The notes beneath the pieces are model-generated. The model did not search any database. It was not told the origin of the DNA and was given only the letters and a program-made list of their open reading frames with translations. Source: Myxococcales bacterium (GTDB taxonomy: Bacteria > Myxococcota_A > Polyangia > Haliangiales > Haliangiaceae). Taken from it: 64,000 bases of DNA. The translations under genes were made by a program, and so were the position numbers. Shown in pieces: positions 19,310 to 28,579 of the stretch. The stretch is taken from assembly GCA_016720595.1 (NCBI GenBank), contig JADKKI010000049.1, positions 1-64,000 of the forward strand. The letters run 5' to 3'. Position 1 is the first letter of the stretch. Each line of letters opens with the position of its first letter.

Positions 19310-21721
19310 ATGCACGACCTCGTGCACCCACGGGTCGTGCTGCTGCTGGCGCTCGCCGCGTGCGAGGCCTCTGCGCCGGCTCCCGTGGAGCCGCCGCCGC
19401 GGTGGGTCTATCCACCGCCGCCGCCGAGCTGGCCGCTGGGCGCGGTCCAGGGCCGGATCGGCCGCAGCCAGCCCACGCAACCTGCGCTGCCGGCGGGCAT
19501 CACCGGCGAGAAGAAGGTCCCGTTGCGCCTCGCGACACCGTGGACGGTCCCAGGCGCCGGGCCCGCGCGCGCAGTGATCTATGGGCTCGAAGGAGCACGG
19601 CCCGCAATCGAGCTCGTCGACATCGATCAGGGCCGCGTCGTGTGGCGCGATCCGACGGCGTGTGATGGCCCGATCGTCGGCGTGACGGATCAGGCGATCG
19701 TGTGCGCGGATGCCAAGGGGACGCGCGGCGTCAAGCTCGATGGCAAGGGAGCCTGGCGCTCCGAGCTGCAGTACATCGCGATGACCGACGACCGCGTGGT
19801 CACCGGCGATCTCGGAGTCTCGATCATCCTCGACGCGACCTCGGGCGACGAGCTCGGGCGGGTCAAGCTGCCGGCGACGATCGTGCCCGAATCGATCATC
19901 GCGAGCTGCGGCGACGCGGGGCGCGAGCTGTTCTCGATCGGGCAAGACGGACGTCTCGTCCGGGTCGCCGATGCGAAGGGCGGTCCGGCGATCACGTGGG
20001 CGACACCGATCGGCGCGGTCACGAACATCGAGGCGTGCGAAGGCGAGACCGTGATCGTCGAGGGCAGTGGGCTCGATGGCCCGACGGTGGTCGCGCTCGC
20101 ACGCGCCACCGGCAAGATCACCGGGCGCGTGGATGGCGTGCGCGGCTCGTGGCCCGCACGCGACGGCAGCGATCGGCTCGAGGTCTCGACCAGCGCTGGG
20201 GTCGCGAGCTGGCCCCGAGATCTCGCGGGGGATCCGATCGCGACCGCGTTGCCCGCCCTCGGCGAGCTGATCGCGACCCGAGGTGACCGACGCCTGGTGC
20301 GTGCGACGCCGCTGACGGCCGCGGTGCTCGACAAGACGGGCGTCCGCGCTTACCTCCCGTTCGCCAGCATGGGCGGTGTGCTCGGCGACACCGCGGTCAT
20401 CGCGGCGAGCTGGAATGGCTCGCAGGGCGAGACCGTGCGTCGCCTCGGCCTACCGCCGCGGTATCCGCGCGCGCTGCGGATCGCCGTGCGCACGCGCGGT
20501 GTGGGCGTGCCTGCCGAGCTGCGCGATCTGCCGGCAGCTGCGCCGCTCGATCTCGCATCAGCGATCGAGAAGCCGGATACCGGGAAGCACACCGTCGGCG
20601 CCGTGGCGATCGATCCACGCGAGAGCAACGTGCTCTACACGGTGCCGCTCGAGCGCCAGCCAGATGAGACCTCCGGTGCCGGGATCGCGAGCGTCGACCT
20701 GTCGACGCGCACCTGGAAGTGGCAACGCTCCGATGGCTGCGGCGCCGGCCAGCCGGTCGCGCTCGCTGTGGCGCGCGAGGTGGTGGTGTGCGCGGCGCGT
20801 GGGAACCGCCCGGGCACCGCGTCCGTGCGCGCGACCACGCGCGATGGTGCGGCGCGATGGGAGTGGATCGGCGACAGCCTCGATGCCGTGCAGGCCGCTG
20901 GCGATGCGGTGCTCGTGTATGCCGCCGATCGCGTGTTCGTGCTCGATGCGAGCACGGGCAAGGTGCGCGCGTGGCTGGCCAGCGATGACGGCGCGATCAT
21001 GCGGGTGACGGCGGTGGAGGTCGGCGCGCGCACGTTGATCATCGGCTACGAGCGTGGCCGCCTGGTCGCGCGTGTCACCGAGCTCGGGATGTTCCCGCTG
21101 TGGTCCCTCGAGATCGATGGAGTGGTGCGGGCGATCTCGCCATCGCAGGATGGCGTGCTCGTCGAGCTGGAGGATGGGGATGCGCTGCGGGTCACCGCGC
21201 TGACGGGGAGCGTCGCGGCGATGCCGGGGCTCGGGCTGACCTGGAGGCCCTCGGGCGAGCTGGTCACCGGCGCCGCCCTCGGCGGTCCGATCCCGGCGCC
21301 TCCCCAGCCGGCGGTCACTCCCGTGCGACCCCGGCGTCCGCTCGCCACCCGGCCGCCACCGCCCAAGGACCCCGAGGCACCCCCGATGTCGGTGCCGGTA
21401 CAACCTCCTCCGTCGCTCGGAGACAGCTGGCAATACACGCTCTACGAGCTCGGCGGTGGCCTACGCGCGCGCAACGACTATGCGATCGACGGTCCGATCG
21501 TACCGGTCCTCGCGCGCGGCCCCACGGGGAGTCCGCTGGTGGTCGCTCATGGGCGTGCCCTGCGCGAGGTCCTCGTGCTCGATCCGCGTACAGGTGATCC
21601 GCTACGGCAGATCATGCTGCCGGAGGACGCGCCACCCGGGGTGGTGTTTGCGACCATCGTCGACGGCACGCCCGTCGCAGGGACCGTGCTCGCCGCGCCG
21701 CTGCGGATCGTGCTGTTTTGA
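19310..21721 (+). CDS. Beta-propeller (PQQ/WD-like) lipoprotein
   Basis: The 803-residue protein has a lipobox LAAC (Cys18), a Pro-rich stalk (VEPPPRWVYPPPPPS) and then many repeats of a four-strand pattern with endings such as IELVDIDQGRVVWRD, VVALARATGKITG, IASVDLSTRTWKWQ and VFVLDASTGKVRAW. These are blades of a PQQ-like propeller. A second Pro-rich stretch (about 655-705) precedes a final domain. It should be exported and scaffold-like; no catalytic residue can be named. An in-frame GTG at 19322 is an alternative start. Confidence 0.82.
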   Translation: MHDLVHPRVVLLLALAACEASAPAPVEPPPRWVYPPPPPSWPLGAVQGRIGRSQPTQPALPAGITGEKKVPLRLATPWTVPGAGPARAVIYGLEGARPAIELVDIDQGRVVWRDPTACDGPIVGVTDQAIVCADAKGTRGVKLDGKGAWRSELQYIAMTDDRVVTGDLGVSIILDATSGDELGRVKLPATIVPESIIASCGDAGRELFSIGQDGRLVRVADAKGGPAITWATPIGAVTNIEACEGETVIVEGSGLDGPTVVALARATGKITGRVDGVRGSWPARDGSDRLEVSTSAGVASWPRDLAGDPIATALPALGELIATRGDRRLVRATPLTAAVLDKTGVRAYLPFASMGGVLGDTAVIAASWNGSQGETVRRLGLPPRYPRALRIAVRTRGVGVPAELRDLPAAAPLDLASAIEKPDTGKHTVGAVAIDPRESNVLYTVPLERQPDETSGAGIASVDLSTRTWKWQRSDGCGAGQPVALAVAREVVVCAARGNRPGTASVRATTRDGAARWEWIGDSLDAVQAAGDAVLVYAADRVFVLDASTGKVRAWLASDDGAIMRVTAVEVGARTLIIGYERGRLVARVTELGMFPLWSLEIDGVVRAISPSQDGVLVELEDGDALRVTALTGSVAAMPGLGLTWRPSGELVTGAALGGPIPAPPQPAVTPVRPRRPLATRPPPPKDPEAPPMSVPVQPPPSLGDSWQYTLYELGGGLRARNDYAIDGPIVPVLARGPTGSPLVVAHGRALREVLVLDPRTGDPLRQIMLPEDAPPGVVFATIVDGTPVAGTVLAAPLRIVLF

Positions 21722-21757
21722 CAGCGATCCTCGCGACTGCACACACCCGCGCTGCTA

Positions 21758-21763
21758 TACGAT
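21758..21763 (+). promoter_or_regulatory. -10-like hexamer TACGAT for the 21770 gene
   Basis: TACGAT is exactly 6 bp before the ATG at 21770. It probably drives the three closely spaced genes up to 23860. Confidence 0.55.
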
Positions 21764-21769
21764 CGACCA

Positions 21770-22429
21770 ATGGCACTCCCGCTCCGCGCTGCGCTGCGTT
21801 CTGCAGGTCGCTTCATCGTCAAGAACCCCACGGCGATGCTCAGCATGGCGCGCCACGCGCTGGGGATGCGGATCGCGGTGCCGCTCGATGCGCTGCGCTG
21901 GTTCATCTCGAACACGCCACCATCGAAGAAGGCGCCGCAGGACGTGACCATCTCGCCGAGGCCGCCGGCGATCGGGATCGGCGCCACGGTCGACCTGATG
22001 GGCACCACGGTGCGCGCGGGAGCCTCGATCCGGGTCGAGCGCATCGAGGTCAGCGAGACCTCGTTCAAGGTCACGCTGCGGATCTCCGATGTCACCATGA
22101 AGGTGCTCGGCGAATCGTTCACGCCCGTCGCGGGCCTCATCAAGAGTGGGGCGCTCGATCTGTCGAAGCCGGGCAACCTCGCCAAGTTCATGCCGAAGCG
22201 CCCGCCTGTGCTCGTCGAAGCACACGATGACATCATCGTGCTCGATCTGATGCAGAACCCGAAGTTCGCGGAGAACGATCGCGTGCGCGGCATCCTCGGC
22301 ACGCTGACGCCGGTCGTGAACGTCTCGGGCCTGTCCACCGAAGGCGACATGCTGATCCTCCAGCTGCGCGCGAGCCCGTTCGGGATCCCGCGCGCGCTCA
22401 ACGCCGCTCGCGCACTCGCCTCCGGCTGA
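21770..22429 (+). CDS. Conserved-looking protein of unknown function
   Basis: The 219-residue protein has no signal peptide or membrane helix of full length. Alternating strand-like stretches (VTISPRPPAIGIGATVDLMG, FKVTLRISDVTMKVLG, ILQLRASPFG) suggest a beta-rich lipid- or ligand-binding fold, but I cannot name a family. It is followed after 7 bp by msrC and probably forms an operon with it. Confidence 0.7.
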   Translation: MALPLRAALRSAGRFIVKNPTAMLSMARHALGMRIAVPLDALRWFISNTPPSKKAPQDVTISPRPPAIGIGATVDLMGTTVRAGASIRVERIEVSETSFKVTLRISDVTMKVLGESFTPVAGLIKSGALDLSKPGNLAKFMPKRPPVLVEAHDDIIVLDLMQNPKFAENDRVRGILGTLTPVVNVSGLSTEGDMLILQLRASPFGIPRALNAARALASG

Positions 22430-22436
22430 ACCGGCG

Positions 22437-22925
22437 ATGGAGACCGTCGCCCTCTCTGCGCCGGTAGGTGACAAGGCGGCGCGCTACCGCGAACTATTGC
22501 CGCAGCTCGCGGCGTTGCTCGAGGGTGAGCCCGATCTCGTGGCGAACCTGGCCAACGCCGCTGCGGCGCTGCGCGAGTGCGTGCCGATCGCCTCGTGGAT
22601 CGGGTTCTACGTCGCCAAGGCGGGCCAGCTGGTGCTCGGGCCGTTCCAGGGCAAGGTCGCGTGCGTGCGGATCGCCCTCGGCAAGGGTGTGTGCGGGACT
22701 GCCGCTGCGGAGCGCCGTACGTTGATCGTCGCCGACGTCGAGCAGTTTCCCGGCCACATCGCGTGCGATGCCGGGTCGCGCAGCGAGATCGTGGTGCCGA
22801 TCCTGCGCGGCGGCGAGGTCGTGGCGGTGCTCGATCTCGACAGCTACGAGCTCGCCGCGTTCGACGAGGTCGATGCCGCCGGGCTCGCGCCGATCGCGGA
22901 GCTCCTGGGCACCCTCGCATGGTGA
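22437..22925 (+). CDS. msrC: Free methionine-(R)-sulfoxide reductase (GAF domain)
   Basis: This enzyme repairs free methionine-R-sulfoxide. The 162 residues form a single GAF domain with WIGFY and GPFQGKVAC, the family signature. The three Cys used in catalysis and resolution are present as Cys76, Cys86 and Cys110 (QGKVAC, KGVCG, HIACD). The ATG is 7 bp after the previous stop, and the next gene starts inside this one, so the three genes are likely co-transcribed. Confidence 0.9.
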   Translation: METVALSAPVGDKAARYRELLPQLAALLEGEPDLVANLANAAAALRECVPIASWIGFYVAKAGQLVLGPFQGKVACVRIALGKGVCGTAAAERRTLIVADVEQFPGHIACDAGSRSEIVVPILRGGEVVAVLDLDSYELAAFDEVDAAGLAPIAELLGTLAW

Positions 22926-23860
22926 CCCGTCACGTCGCTCTCGTCGCGACGCTGGTGTTCGCGGCGTGCCAGGGCAAGGGCCGCGAGGCCGATCCGGGCT
23001 CGGGGACCGCGAGTGGCAGCGCGCCGAGCAAGCCCGATGCCGCGTTGCCGCTCGACGCGCCGTTGCCGCCCGAGGATGCCTCGAAGAAGCCCGACGAGCC
23101 GGAGCCGGCGGATCCGGGCAAGGTGATCGCCGATCTGGGCGCGATCTCCGCGTGGCAGGCGGTGATCGATCGCCCGCAGCTCCTCGCGCGCCGGAACCAG
23201 CGCGGTGTGGTCTATGGCCGCGTCGGACCGCCGGTGATGGTGCCCGCACCGCCCGCGAACCCGCCGGTCGACGCCGGCGTCAAGACGGCGCCGGTGCTCG
23301 TGGCCTCCCCATACGTCTGGCTGGTCGACGACAGCGAGGGCAACGGCACGCTCGGCATTCGCGTCAAGCTCGATGGCAAGGCCAAGCAAGGTGATCGCGT
23401 CGCGCTCGAGGGCGCGTGGATGCTCGACGCCGAGCGCCGCTGGTTCTGGCAACCCGATGCGGTGCAGCCGATCCCCGCGGCCCCACCGAGCGAGCTGAAG
23501 GAGCCGCAGCCACCGGCGCCGACGCACGTGATCGCCAACGGCGAGCTGCCGAACGGAGCGCGGACGATCAGCCTGGCCAAGGATGGCGACGCGGTCTACT
23601 TCCAGATCGTCGGGCCCGCACCCGCCAACGAGGGGGACGGATGGCAGGTCGCGGACGAGCTCGGGAATCCGACGTTCGCCCTGATGAACCTGCCGGGCGA
23701 GCGCGCGAGCTATGGCGGTCAGGACATGCGGCAGCCCGACGAGCGATGGGTGCTGCGCCGCGGACAGACCTACACCGTGCGGATCGGCAAGCTCCGCAAG
23801 CGCGGCGTCGACAAGCCAGCGCTGGTCAATGCGCGGACCGCTCCTGTCCGCGTGATGTGA
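22919..23860 (+). CDS. Lipoprotein, unknown function
   Basis: The 313-residue protein starts at an ATG overlapping the end of msrC by 7 bp. It has a lipobox FAAC (Cys18), a low-complexity linker rich in Pro, Asp and Lys (to about 62), then beta-rich segments (GVVYGRVGPPV, LGIRVKLDGKAKQGDRVALEG, WMLDAERRWFWQPD). The second half repeats a similar pattern ending with YTVRIGKLRKRG. No family is recognised. Coupling to msrC may be only positional. Confidence 0.78.
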   Translation: MVTRHVALVATLVFAACQGKGREADPGSGTASGSAPSKPDAALPLDAPLPPEDASKKPDEPEPADPGKVIADLGAISAWQAVIDRPQLLARRNQRGVVYGRVGPPVMVPAPPANPPVDAGVKTAPVLVASPYVWLVDDSEGNGTLGIRVKLDGKAKQGDRVALEGAWMLDAERRWFWQPDAVQPIPAAPPSELKEPQPPAPTHVIANGELPNGARTISLAKDGDAVYFQIVGPAPANEGDGWQVADELGNPTFALMNLPGERASYGGQDMRQPDERWVLRRGQTYTVRIGKLRKRGVDKPALVNARTAPVRVM

Positions 23861-23922
23861 ACCAGGTCCGCTGTGCCCTGAAGAAACCGAGGACCGGGTG
23901 GCGCTTGCGGTGACCTCGGCGC

Positions 23923-24528
23923 TCAGAGTGAGTTCAGCAGGGCGTTGACCGCGTCCTTGCGGTCACGCTGTGCCTTGTCGATCACGAAGAACGGAGCGCC
24001 GGTTGCGGCCGCGAGCGCGAGATCGCACGAGATTCCTTCGGAGGGCGGGTACTCGGGCTCGTACGGGCCACCCGCGAGCACGGCTGCCACGGCGGCGCGC
24101 AGCTTCGTGACCTTCTCGGGATCGAGCTTCGCGGTGGAGTGATGTTGCGTGACGCCATCGTCCGCCGAGCCCGCGCTGGATCCTGCGCCAGATCCGGGGA
24201 GCTGCGGTGGTGGCCGCGGAGCGTCGTCCTTCCGGTTCGGCGTGTCGGTGCTGTCGTGGGTCACCGTCGCCGCGTCGAGATCGTAGACCGTGGTCTGGTA
24301 CTGCGAGCCATTGCCCCAGGGCATGTTGCTGTGGCTACACGTGTAGGTGATCCGTGCGACCGGTGGCGGGTTCGCCGGGACCCGGATGGCGCTGTTCGAT
24401 GGTGGGGGCGGCGGCGCGATCGCGGCCGAGCCCGGCTGGTCCACCACCGCCGGCTTCGACCGCTCCGCTTCTTGCTTCGTGCACGCGACGAGCGCGAGCA
24501 GGACGACCATCCCCAGGGAGCTACGCAC
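23923..24528 (-). CDS. Lipoprotein with low-complexity linker, unknown function
   Basis: The 201-residue protein starts at a GTG overlapping the end of the heparinase-like gene by 8 bp. Lipobox LVAC gives Cys16. The mature part has Pro/Ser/Gly-rich stretches around a segment starting ITYTCSHSNMPWGN, and a C-terminal helix pair (DPEKVTKLRAAVAAVLAGG, KAQRDRKDAVNALLNSL). Its position suggests that it works with the upstream secreted protein. Confidence 0.75.
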   Translation of the reverse strand: MRSSLGMVVLLALVACTKQEAERSKPAVVDQPGSAAIAPPPPPSNSAIRVPANPPPVARITYTCSHSNMPWGNGSQYQTTVYDLDAATVTHDSTDTPNRKDDAPRPPPQLPGSGAGSSAGSADDGVTQHHSTAKLDPEKVTKLRAAVAAVLAGGPYEPEYPPSEGISCDLALAAATGAPFFVIDKAQRDRKDAVNALLNSL

Positions 24529-26812
24529 GCCTCCTTCGTAACACGATCGCGAGGACGACGAGGGTCATCGCGATCGGCGAGCCCGGCGTGCTCTGCGCAC
24601 CGCAACATCCCGAGCGCGGCGAGCGGGACGATCCGGCGGGTGGGGCGGGCCGGGTGCCGATCGCGGAGCTCGCGCTCGCGGCCTCCGGATCGGCGGTCAC
24701 GCCACACGAAGCATCGAGCGCGATCACGACGGGCCGTGCGGTGATCGCGCCACCCGAGGTCACCTCGACAGCACAGCCGTCACCCGCGGGCACCGCCGCG
24801 ATCGCCACACTCGCCGGCGCATCGAGGATCACGTGCGTGCCCTTCGGCGCGGTGTAGCGGAGCGCTGCGCCGGGCTTGGTCGGCCACACGATGGCGGCCT
24901 CGCGGAGCCCGGTGACCTTCACGCCCGCCCACCCCTCGCCCGAGATCGATGTGCTGGTCACCGGCAGCGCAGGTGCGGTCACCGCGATCGCGTGCACCGC
25001 CCGCGGCTCGGGCCCCGGGATCTCGATGCGGAAGTCCGTGGTCTCGAACCGCGCGGCATCGCAACGACCCTTGGGGGTGCCCTCCTTGAAGCAGTCCTTC
25101 TGCGCCGTGCGCCCGATCGCTGGAGTGCCGCCGCTCCGCGCGAGGCTCTCGATCACGAGCATGGTCCCTCCGACGGTCTTCTCGGCACGCCCGGCCTTGG
25201 GATCGAGCGCGAGGCCACCGGCCACGCGGAACCGCAGGTGCATCGCGCGATCCGCTGACTCCGTCGACGCACGATCGACGACGACGAGCACCGCGTCCGT
25301 GCCGCTCGCCGCGGGGATCAACACGAGATCGCGGATCGCCTCGGGGACATCGCTCGCGCGCTCCTGAAACCGGTACGCATCGGAGTAGTCGCAGCGGAGC
25401 GCCACGACGCCCGAGCGGGTCTGCGTGGCCCAGTCCCAGCCGACCTTCTCGCCCCAGCCGCCCTGGCTCGGGATGTAGTCCGCGGGCAGGTGAGCCGAGG
25501 CCACGGTCGGCGCATTGCTGGTCAAGGTCGAGGCGGACCCGTACGGAGAGGGATCGACGATCGCATCGTCGGTCCCGCGCGAGAGCACGAAGTTGCCGGC
25601 CTTGGGCTGGCGATGATCGACATCGATCGCGCGCTGACACTCGGCGACGAACCAGATCGCCTTGGCATCCCAGCGTGTGCGCGCGTACACGGTGCCGGTG
25701 GCGGCGGCCGCGTACCACGTGGGCCAGGTCTCGCGCGGGGCGAGCGCGGGCTTGGCACCCACGCCGGCGAGCGCATCGTAGAGCAGGTAGTCGCGATCCA
25801 CGAGCTTGAGCCGGGACAGCTCGCCCTTGGCCCACGCCTGATCCTCGGCGCGGGTGTCGCCGAGCGCGATCGCATCGAGCGTCAACACGTGCGGCGCGAG
25901 GTTCGCTTGCTCCTCCTCGGTGTCTTGCCCCGCATACACGCGGTCACCCGGAGACAGGGCATAGACGTGCCGGCGTAACACGCTCGCGAGCCACGGCTCG
26001 ACGCCTGAAACGGGGATCCCTGCGGTGCGGGCGACTCGTGCCGCGAGCGCGTAGTGGGCGATCGCGAGCGGCCCGTACTGCCAGCCCTCTGGCCAATCTC
26101 CGCCGTCGAGGATCCCGCCGGTCGCGAGCGCCGCCGCCATGTCCTTGCCCCACAGCTCGTCGGCGACGAACGCCCAGGTCTTCGGGCCGTTCTCCTCCGC
26201 TGCCTCGCCGCCTTGCGCGATCGCGATCAAGGTCGCAGATGCGAGATAGCCGGCCTGATAGTTCGAGCCGGGGACGCGCGCGCGATACCCACTATCCCGA
26301 TACCAGCCGAGCCACGCGGCCCAGCGCTCGCGTGCGCGTTGCCGCAGCGCCGGGGTCATGCCGGGAGCGTCGTGGAGCCAGTCGTAGGCGAGCGCGGTGT
26401 ACGGGCCGAGGTTCCGGATCGCGTACCCGGAGTCGCGCGTCGCGGCCTTGTTGCCACCCTGCTTGTCGCCGAGCTTGTCGAGATCGTCGAGCAGGGCGGT
26501 GAAGAACTTGATCGCCGTCTGCGCGTGCTCGGGCTTCTCCGTGGCGGCCCAGGCAACGAGGCACGCCTGCAGGACCTTCGCCCACTCCGCGCCCTGATAC
26601 ACCGCGTTGTCGTGCTCGGCGGTGTCGTGCGCATCGGTGCACAGCGCGATCGCACCGACCACCGGACCGCGCTGCGCAGCAGCCTGCGCCTTCCACGCGG
26701 CCTTGAGCTGCGCATCGAGCAGCATCCGCGGGTGCGCGCCGCTCGGCTCCGGCGGCGTCGCGTGCGCGAGCGCGGAGGCCGTCAGGAGGTACACCAGTGC
26801 GAGGCGGCGCAT
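24521..26812 (-). CDS. Heparinase II/III-like secreted protein with MYXO-CTERM tail
   Basis: The 763-residue protein has a signal peptide (cleavage near AHA, residue 18), an all-helical region (about 30-370) with toroid-like segments (NLGPYTALAYDWLHD, PEGWQYGPLAIAHYALAARV), and a beta-rich region (about 400-690) including NFVLSRGTDDAIVDPSPYG and SGVVALRCDYSDAYRFQ. This is the layout of heparinase II/III and alginate-lyase-type polysaccharide lyases, so it may cut an acidic polysaccharide outside the cell. I cannot verify catalytic residues. The end has GCCGAQ, a hydrophobic helix and RRRRA, a surface-sorting tail. Confidence 0.72.
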   Translation of the reverse strand: MRRLALVYLLTASALAHATPPEPSGAHPRMLLDAQLKAAWKAQAAAQRGPVVGAIALCTDAHDTAEHDNAVYQGAEWAKVLQACLVAWAATEKPEHAQTAIKFFTALLDDLDKLGDKQGGNKAATRDSGYAIRNLGPYTALAYDWLHDAPGMTPALRQRARERWAAWLGWYRDSGYRARVPGSNYQAGYLASATLIAIAQGGEAAEENGPKTWAFVADELWGKDMAAALATGGILDGGDWPEGWQYGPLAIAHYALAARVARTAGIPVSGVEPWLASVLRRHVYALSPGDRVYAGQDTEEEQANLAPHVLTLDAIALGDTRAEDQAWAKGELSRLKLVDRDYLLYDALAGVGAKPALAPRETWPTWYAAAATGTVYARTRWDAKAIWFVAECQRAIDVDHRQPKAGNFVLSRGTDDAIVDPSPYGSASTLTSNAPTVASAHLPADYIPSQGGWGEKVGWDWATQTRSGVVALRCDYSDAYRFQERASDVPEAIRDLVLIPAASGTDAVLVVVDRASTESADRAMHLRFRVAGGLALDPKAGRAEKTVGGTMLVIESLARSGGTPAIGRTAQKDCFKEGTPKGRCDAARFETTDFRIEIPGPEPRAVHAIAVTAPALPVTSTSISGEGWAGVKVTGLREAAIVWPTKPGAALRYTAPKGTHVILDAPASVAIAAVPAGDGCAVEVTSGGAITARPVVIALDASCGVTADPEAASASSAIGTRPAPPAGSSRSPRSGCCGAQSTPGSPIAMTLVVLAIVLRRRRA

Positions 26813-26818
26813 CCCCGC

Positions 26819-26824
26819 ACCGTA
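26819..26824 (-). promoter_or_regulatory. -10-like hexamer TACGGT for the heparinase-like gene
   Basis: TACGGT is exactly 6 bp before the ATG at 26812, inside the 21-bp gap after the VWA gene, so this gene need not depend on the upstream VWA transcript. Confidence 0.55.
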
Positions 26825-26833
26825 GCGCAGCTG

Positions 26834-28456
26834 CTAGCGGGTCGCGGTACGTCCGGTCAACGTCATCGTCTTCTCGATCAGTGAGACCAGCTCACGGCGC
26901 TCGGCGTTGTCACCCGCGGCGGCCTTCGCCATGTCGCGGATGTCGGCGAGGCTCCAGTGCTCGGCGTCCTGGCCACCCCGCAGCACGTCAGCGAACGCCG
27001 CGGTCGCGAACGCGAACCGGAAGTCCGACGAGGAGTTCGCGAACGAGGCTGCCGGCCCACCCGTCATCGGGTACGCGGCCTCGGTCGCCTTCTCGCCGTT
27101 GGGCGCCTTGTGGCGGATCCGCACACCACCGAGTGGCGCAGCGGTCTGCTTGCCCTCGGCGGTCAGCTCCACCTCGTAGAGCGCGGTGACCTGGTGGCCG
27201 GCACCGATCTCGCCGGCATCGACCTTGTCGTTGCGGAAGTCGTTGTCGGCGATGTCGCGGTTCTCGTAGCCGACGAGGCGGTAGCGCGAGACCAGCTTCG
27301 AATCGAAGTCGACCTGGAACTTGGCGTCCTTCGCCACCACCTCGAGCGTCGCCGTCAGATCCGTCTGGAACACCTTGGTCGCCTCGTCGATCGAGTCGAT
27401 GTAGAAGCTGTTGCCGTTGCCCTTGTCGGCCAGCTGCTCCATCAGCGAGTCCTTGTAGTTGCCGGTGCCAAAGCCGATCGTCGACAGCGTGACGCCCTCC
27501 TTGGCGCGGCCGGAGATGATCTTCAGCATCTCGTCGTGCGTGTGTGCGCCGACGTTGGCATCGCCATCGGACAGCACGATGACGCGCGAGATCGCGCCGG
27601 GGCGCAGCCCCTGCATCGCCTGCGCGTAGGCGAGGTCGAGGCCAGACGCCATGCCCGTCGATCCGCCGGCGGTGAGATCATCGAGTGCCGAGAGGATCTT
27701 CGCCTTGTCCTCCATCCCGGTTGGCTTCAGCACCACGCGCGTGTTCCCCGCATAGGTGACCAGCGCGACGGTGTCGCCCTCGCCGAGGTTCGAGGTCAGC
27801 GTGCGGAGCGCCTTCTTGGCGAGCTCGAGCTTGTCGGGAGACTGCATCGAGCCGGAGACGTCGACCAGGAACACGAGGTTCGCGGGCTTGCGCTCCTGCG
27901 CGGACTTCGCCTTGGTGGCGACTCCGACGCGGACGATGTGGCGGCCCGGGGACAGCGGGGACGGCGCGGCCTCCATCACCACCGAGAACGGCGAATCGCT
28001 CTGGGGCGTGGGGAAGCTGTAGCGGAAGTAGTTGACGAACTCCTCGACGCGCACACCGGCGGGGACCGGCAGCTGGCCCTCGATCAGCTTGCGCCGGGCG
28101 AGCGTGTACGACGCGGTGTCGACATCGGCGGCGAACGTCGACAGGTGGTCCTTGGAGGCATCGACCCAGGGGTTCTTGCCGTAGTCCTTGTAGCCCTCGC
28201 CACCGGCGGAGTCCGAGGCGTACATGCCGTTGGCGGACGGCCCGGCCAAGCTGCTGGCGCTAGATCCCGCTCCCGCTCCCCTCGCGACCTCGTACGGTGC
28301 GGGAGCGTTGGCGGCCTTCTCGCGGTCGCCGGAGGCCACGGTCTGGGTGGGATCGCCGGGGCCGATGGCATGGATCGCCTTGTCTTCCGACTTCCGGCTA
28401 CACGCGGGGGCGAGCAGGGACGAGCACAGCAGCAGGGACGCGAGGGTCTTGCGCAT
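26834..28456 (-). CDS. VWA-domain lipoprotein, YfbK-like (first of two paralogues)
   Basis: The 540-residue protein has a lipobox APAC (Cys19), a conserved N-terminal block (NPWVDASKDHLSTFAADVDTAS and VRVEEFVNYF), a VWA domain (about 193-365) with an intact metal site DVSGS at 199-203, and a C-terminal block typical of YfbK-type proteins (VDFDSKLVSRYRLVGYENR). These proteins probably bind partners outside the cytoplasm through the metal site. AGGAGG precedes the ATG. It shares most of its sequence with the gene at 30886, from which it is separated by a receptor kinase. Confidence 0.88.
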   Translation of the reverse strand: MRKTLASLLLCSSLLAPACSRKSEDKAIHAIGPGDPTQTVASGDREKAANAPAPYEVARGAGAGSSASSLAGPSANGMYASDSAGGEGYKDYGKNPWVDASKDHLSTFAADVDTASYTLARRKLIEGQLPVPAGVRVEEFVNYFRYSFPTPQSDSPFSVVMEAAPSPLSPGRHIVRVGVATKAKSAQERKPANLVFLVDVSGSMQSPDKLELAKKALRTLTSNLGEGDTVALVTYAGNTRVVLKPTGMEDKAKILSALDDLTAGGSTGMASGLDLAYAQAMQGLRPGAISRVIVLSDGDANVGAHTHDEMLKIISGRAKEGVTLSTIGFGTGNYKDSLMEQLADKGNGNSFYIDSIDEATKVFQTDLTATLEVVAKDAKFQVDFDSKLVSRYRLVGYENRDIADNDFRNDKVDAGEIGAGHQVTALYEVELTAEGKQTAAPLGGVRIRHKAPNGEKATEAAYPMTGGPAASFANSSSDFRFAFATAAFADVLRGGQDAEHWSLADIRDMAKAAAGDNAERRELVSLIEKTMTLTGRTATR

Positions 28457-28527
28457 TCGACGGTTCCTCCTTGGGGTCCTCGTTCGACGCACTCGCCCGG
28501 TAGGCGGTCTGTCCGATCTCGTGAATC

Positions 28528-28556
28528 ATTGTCGTGAGTTGGCGACAACAATTGTC
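28528..28556. promoter_or_regulatory. ATTGTC inverted-repeat cluster upstream of the VWA gene
   Basis: ATTGTCG at 28528, CGACAA at 28543-28548 in the opposite sense, and ATTGTC at 28551-28556 form nested inverted repeats 70-100 bp before the VWA ATG at 28456. The same ATTGTC core is repeated at 8171-8210. A shared regulator is possible but unproven. Confidence 0.35.
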
Positions 28557-28579
28557 CCAAGCCGCGGCAGATGGCGGTG

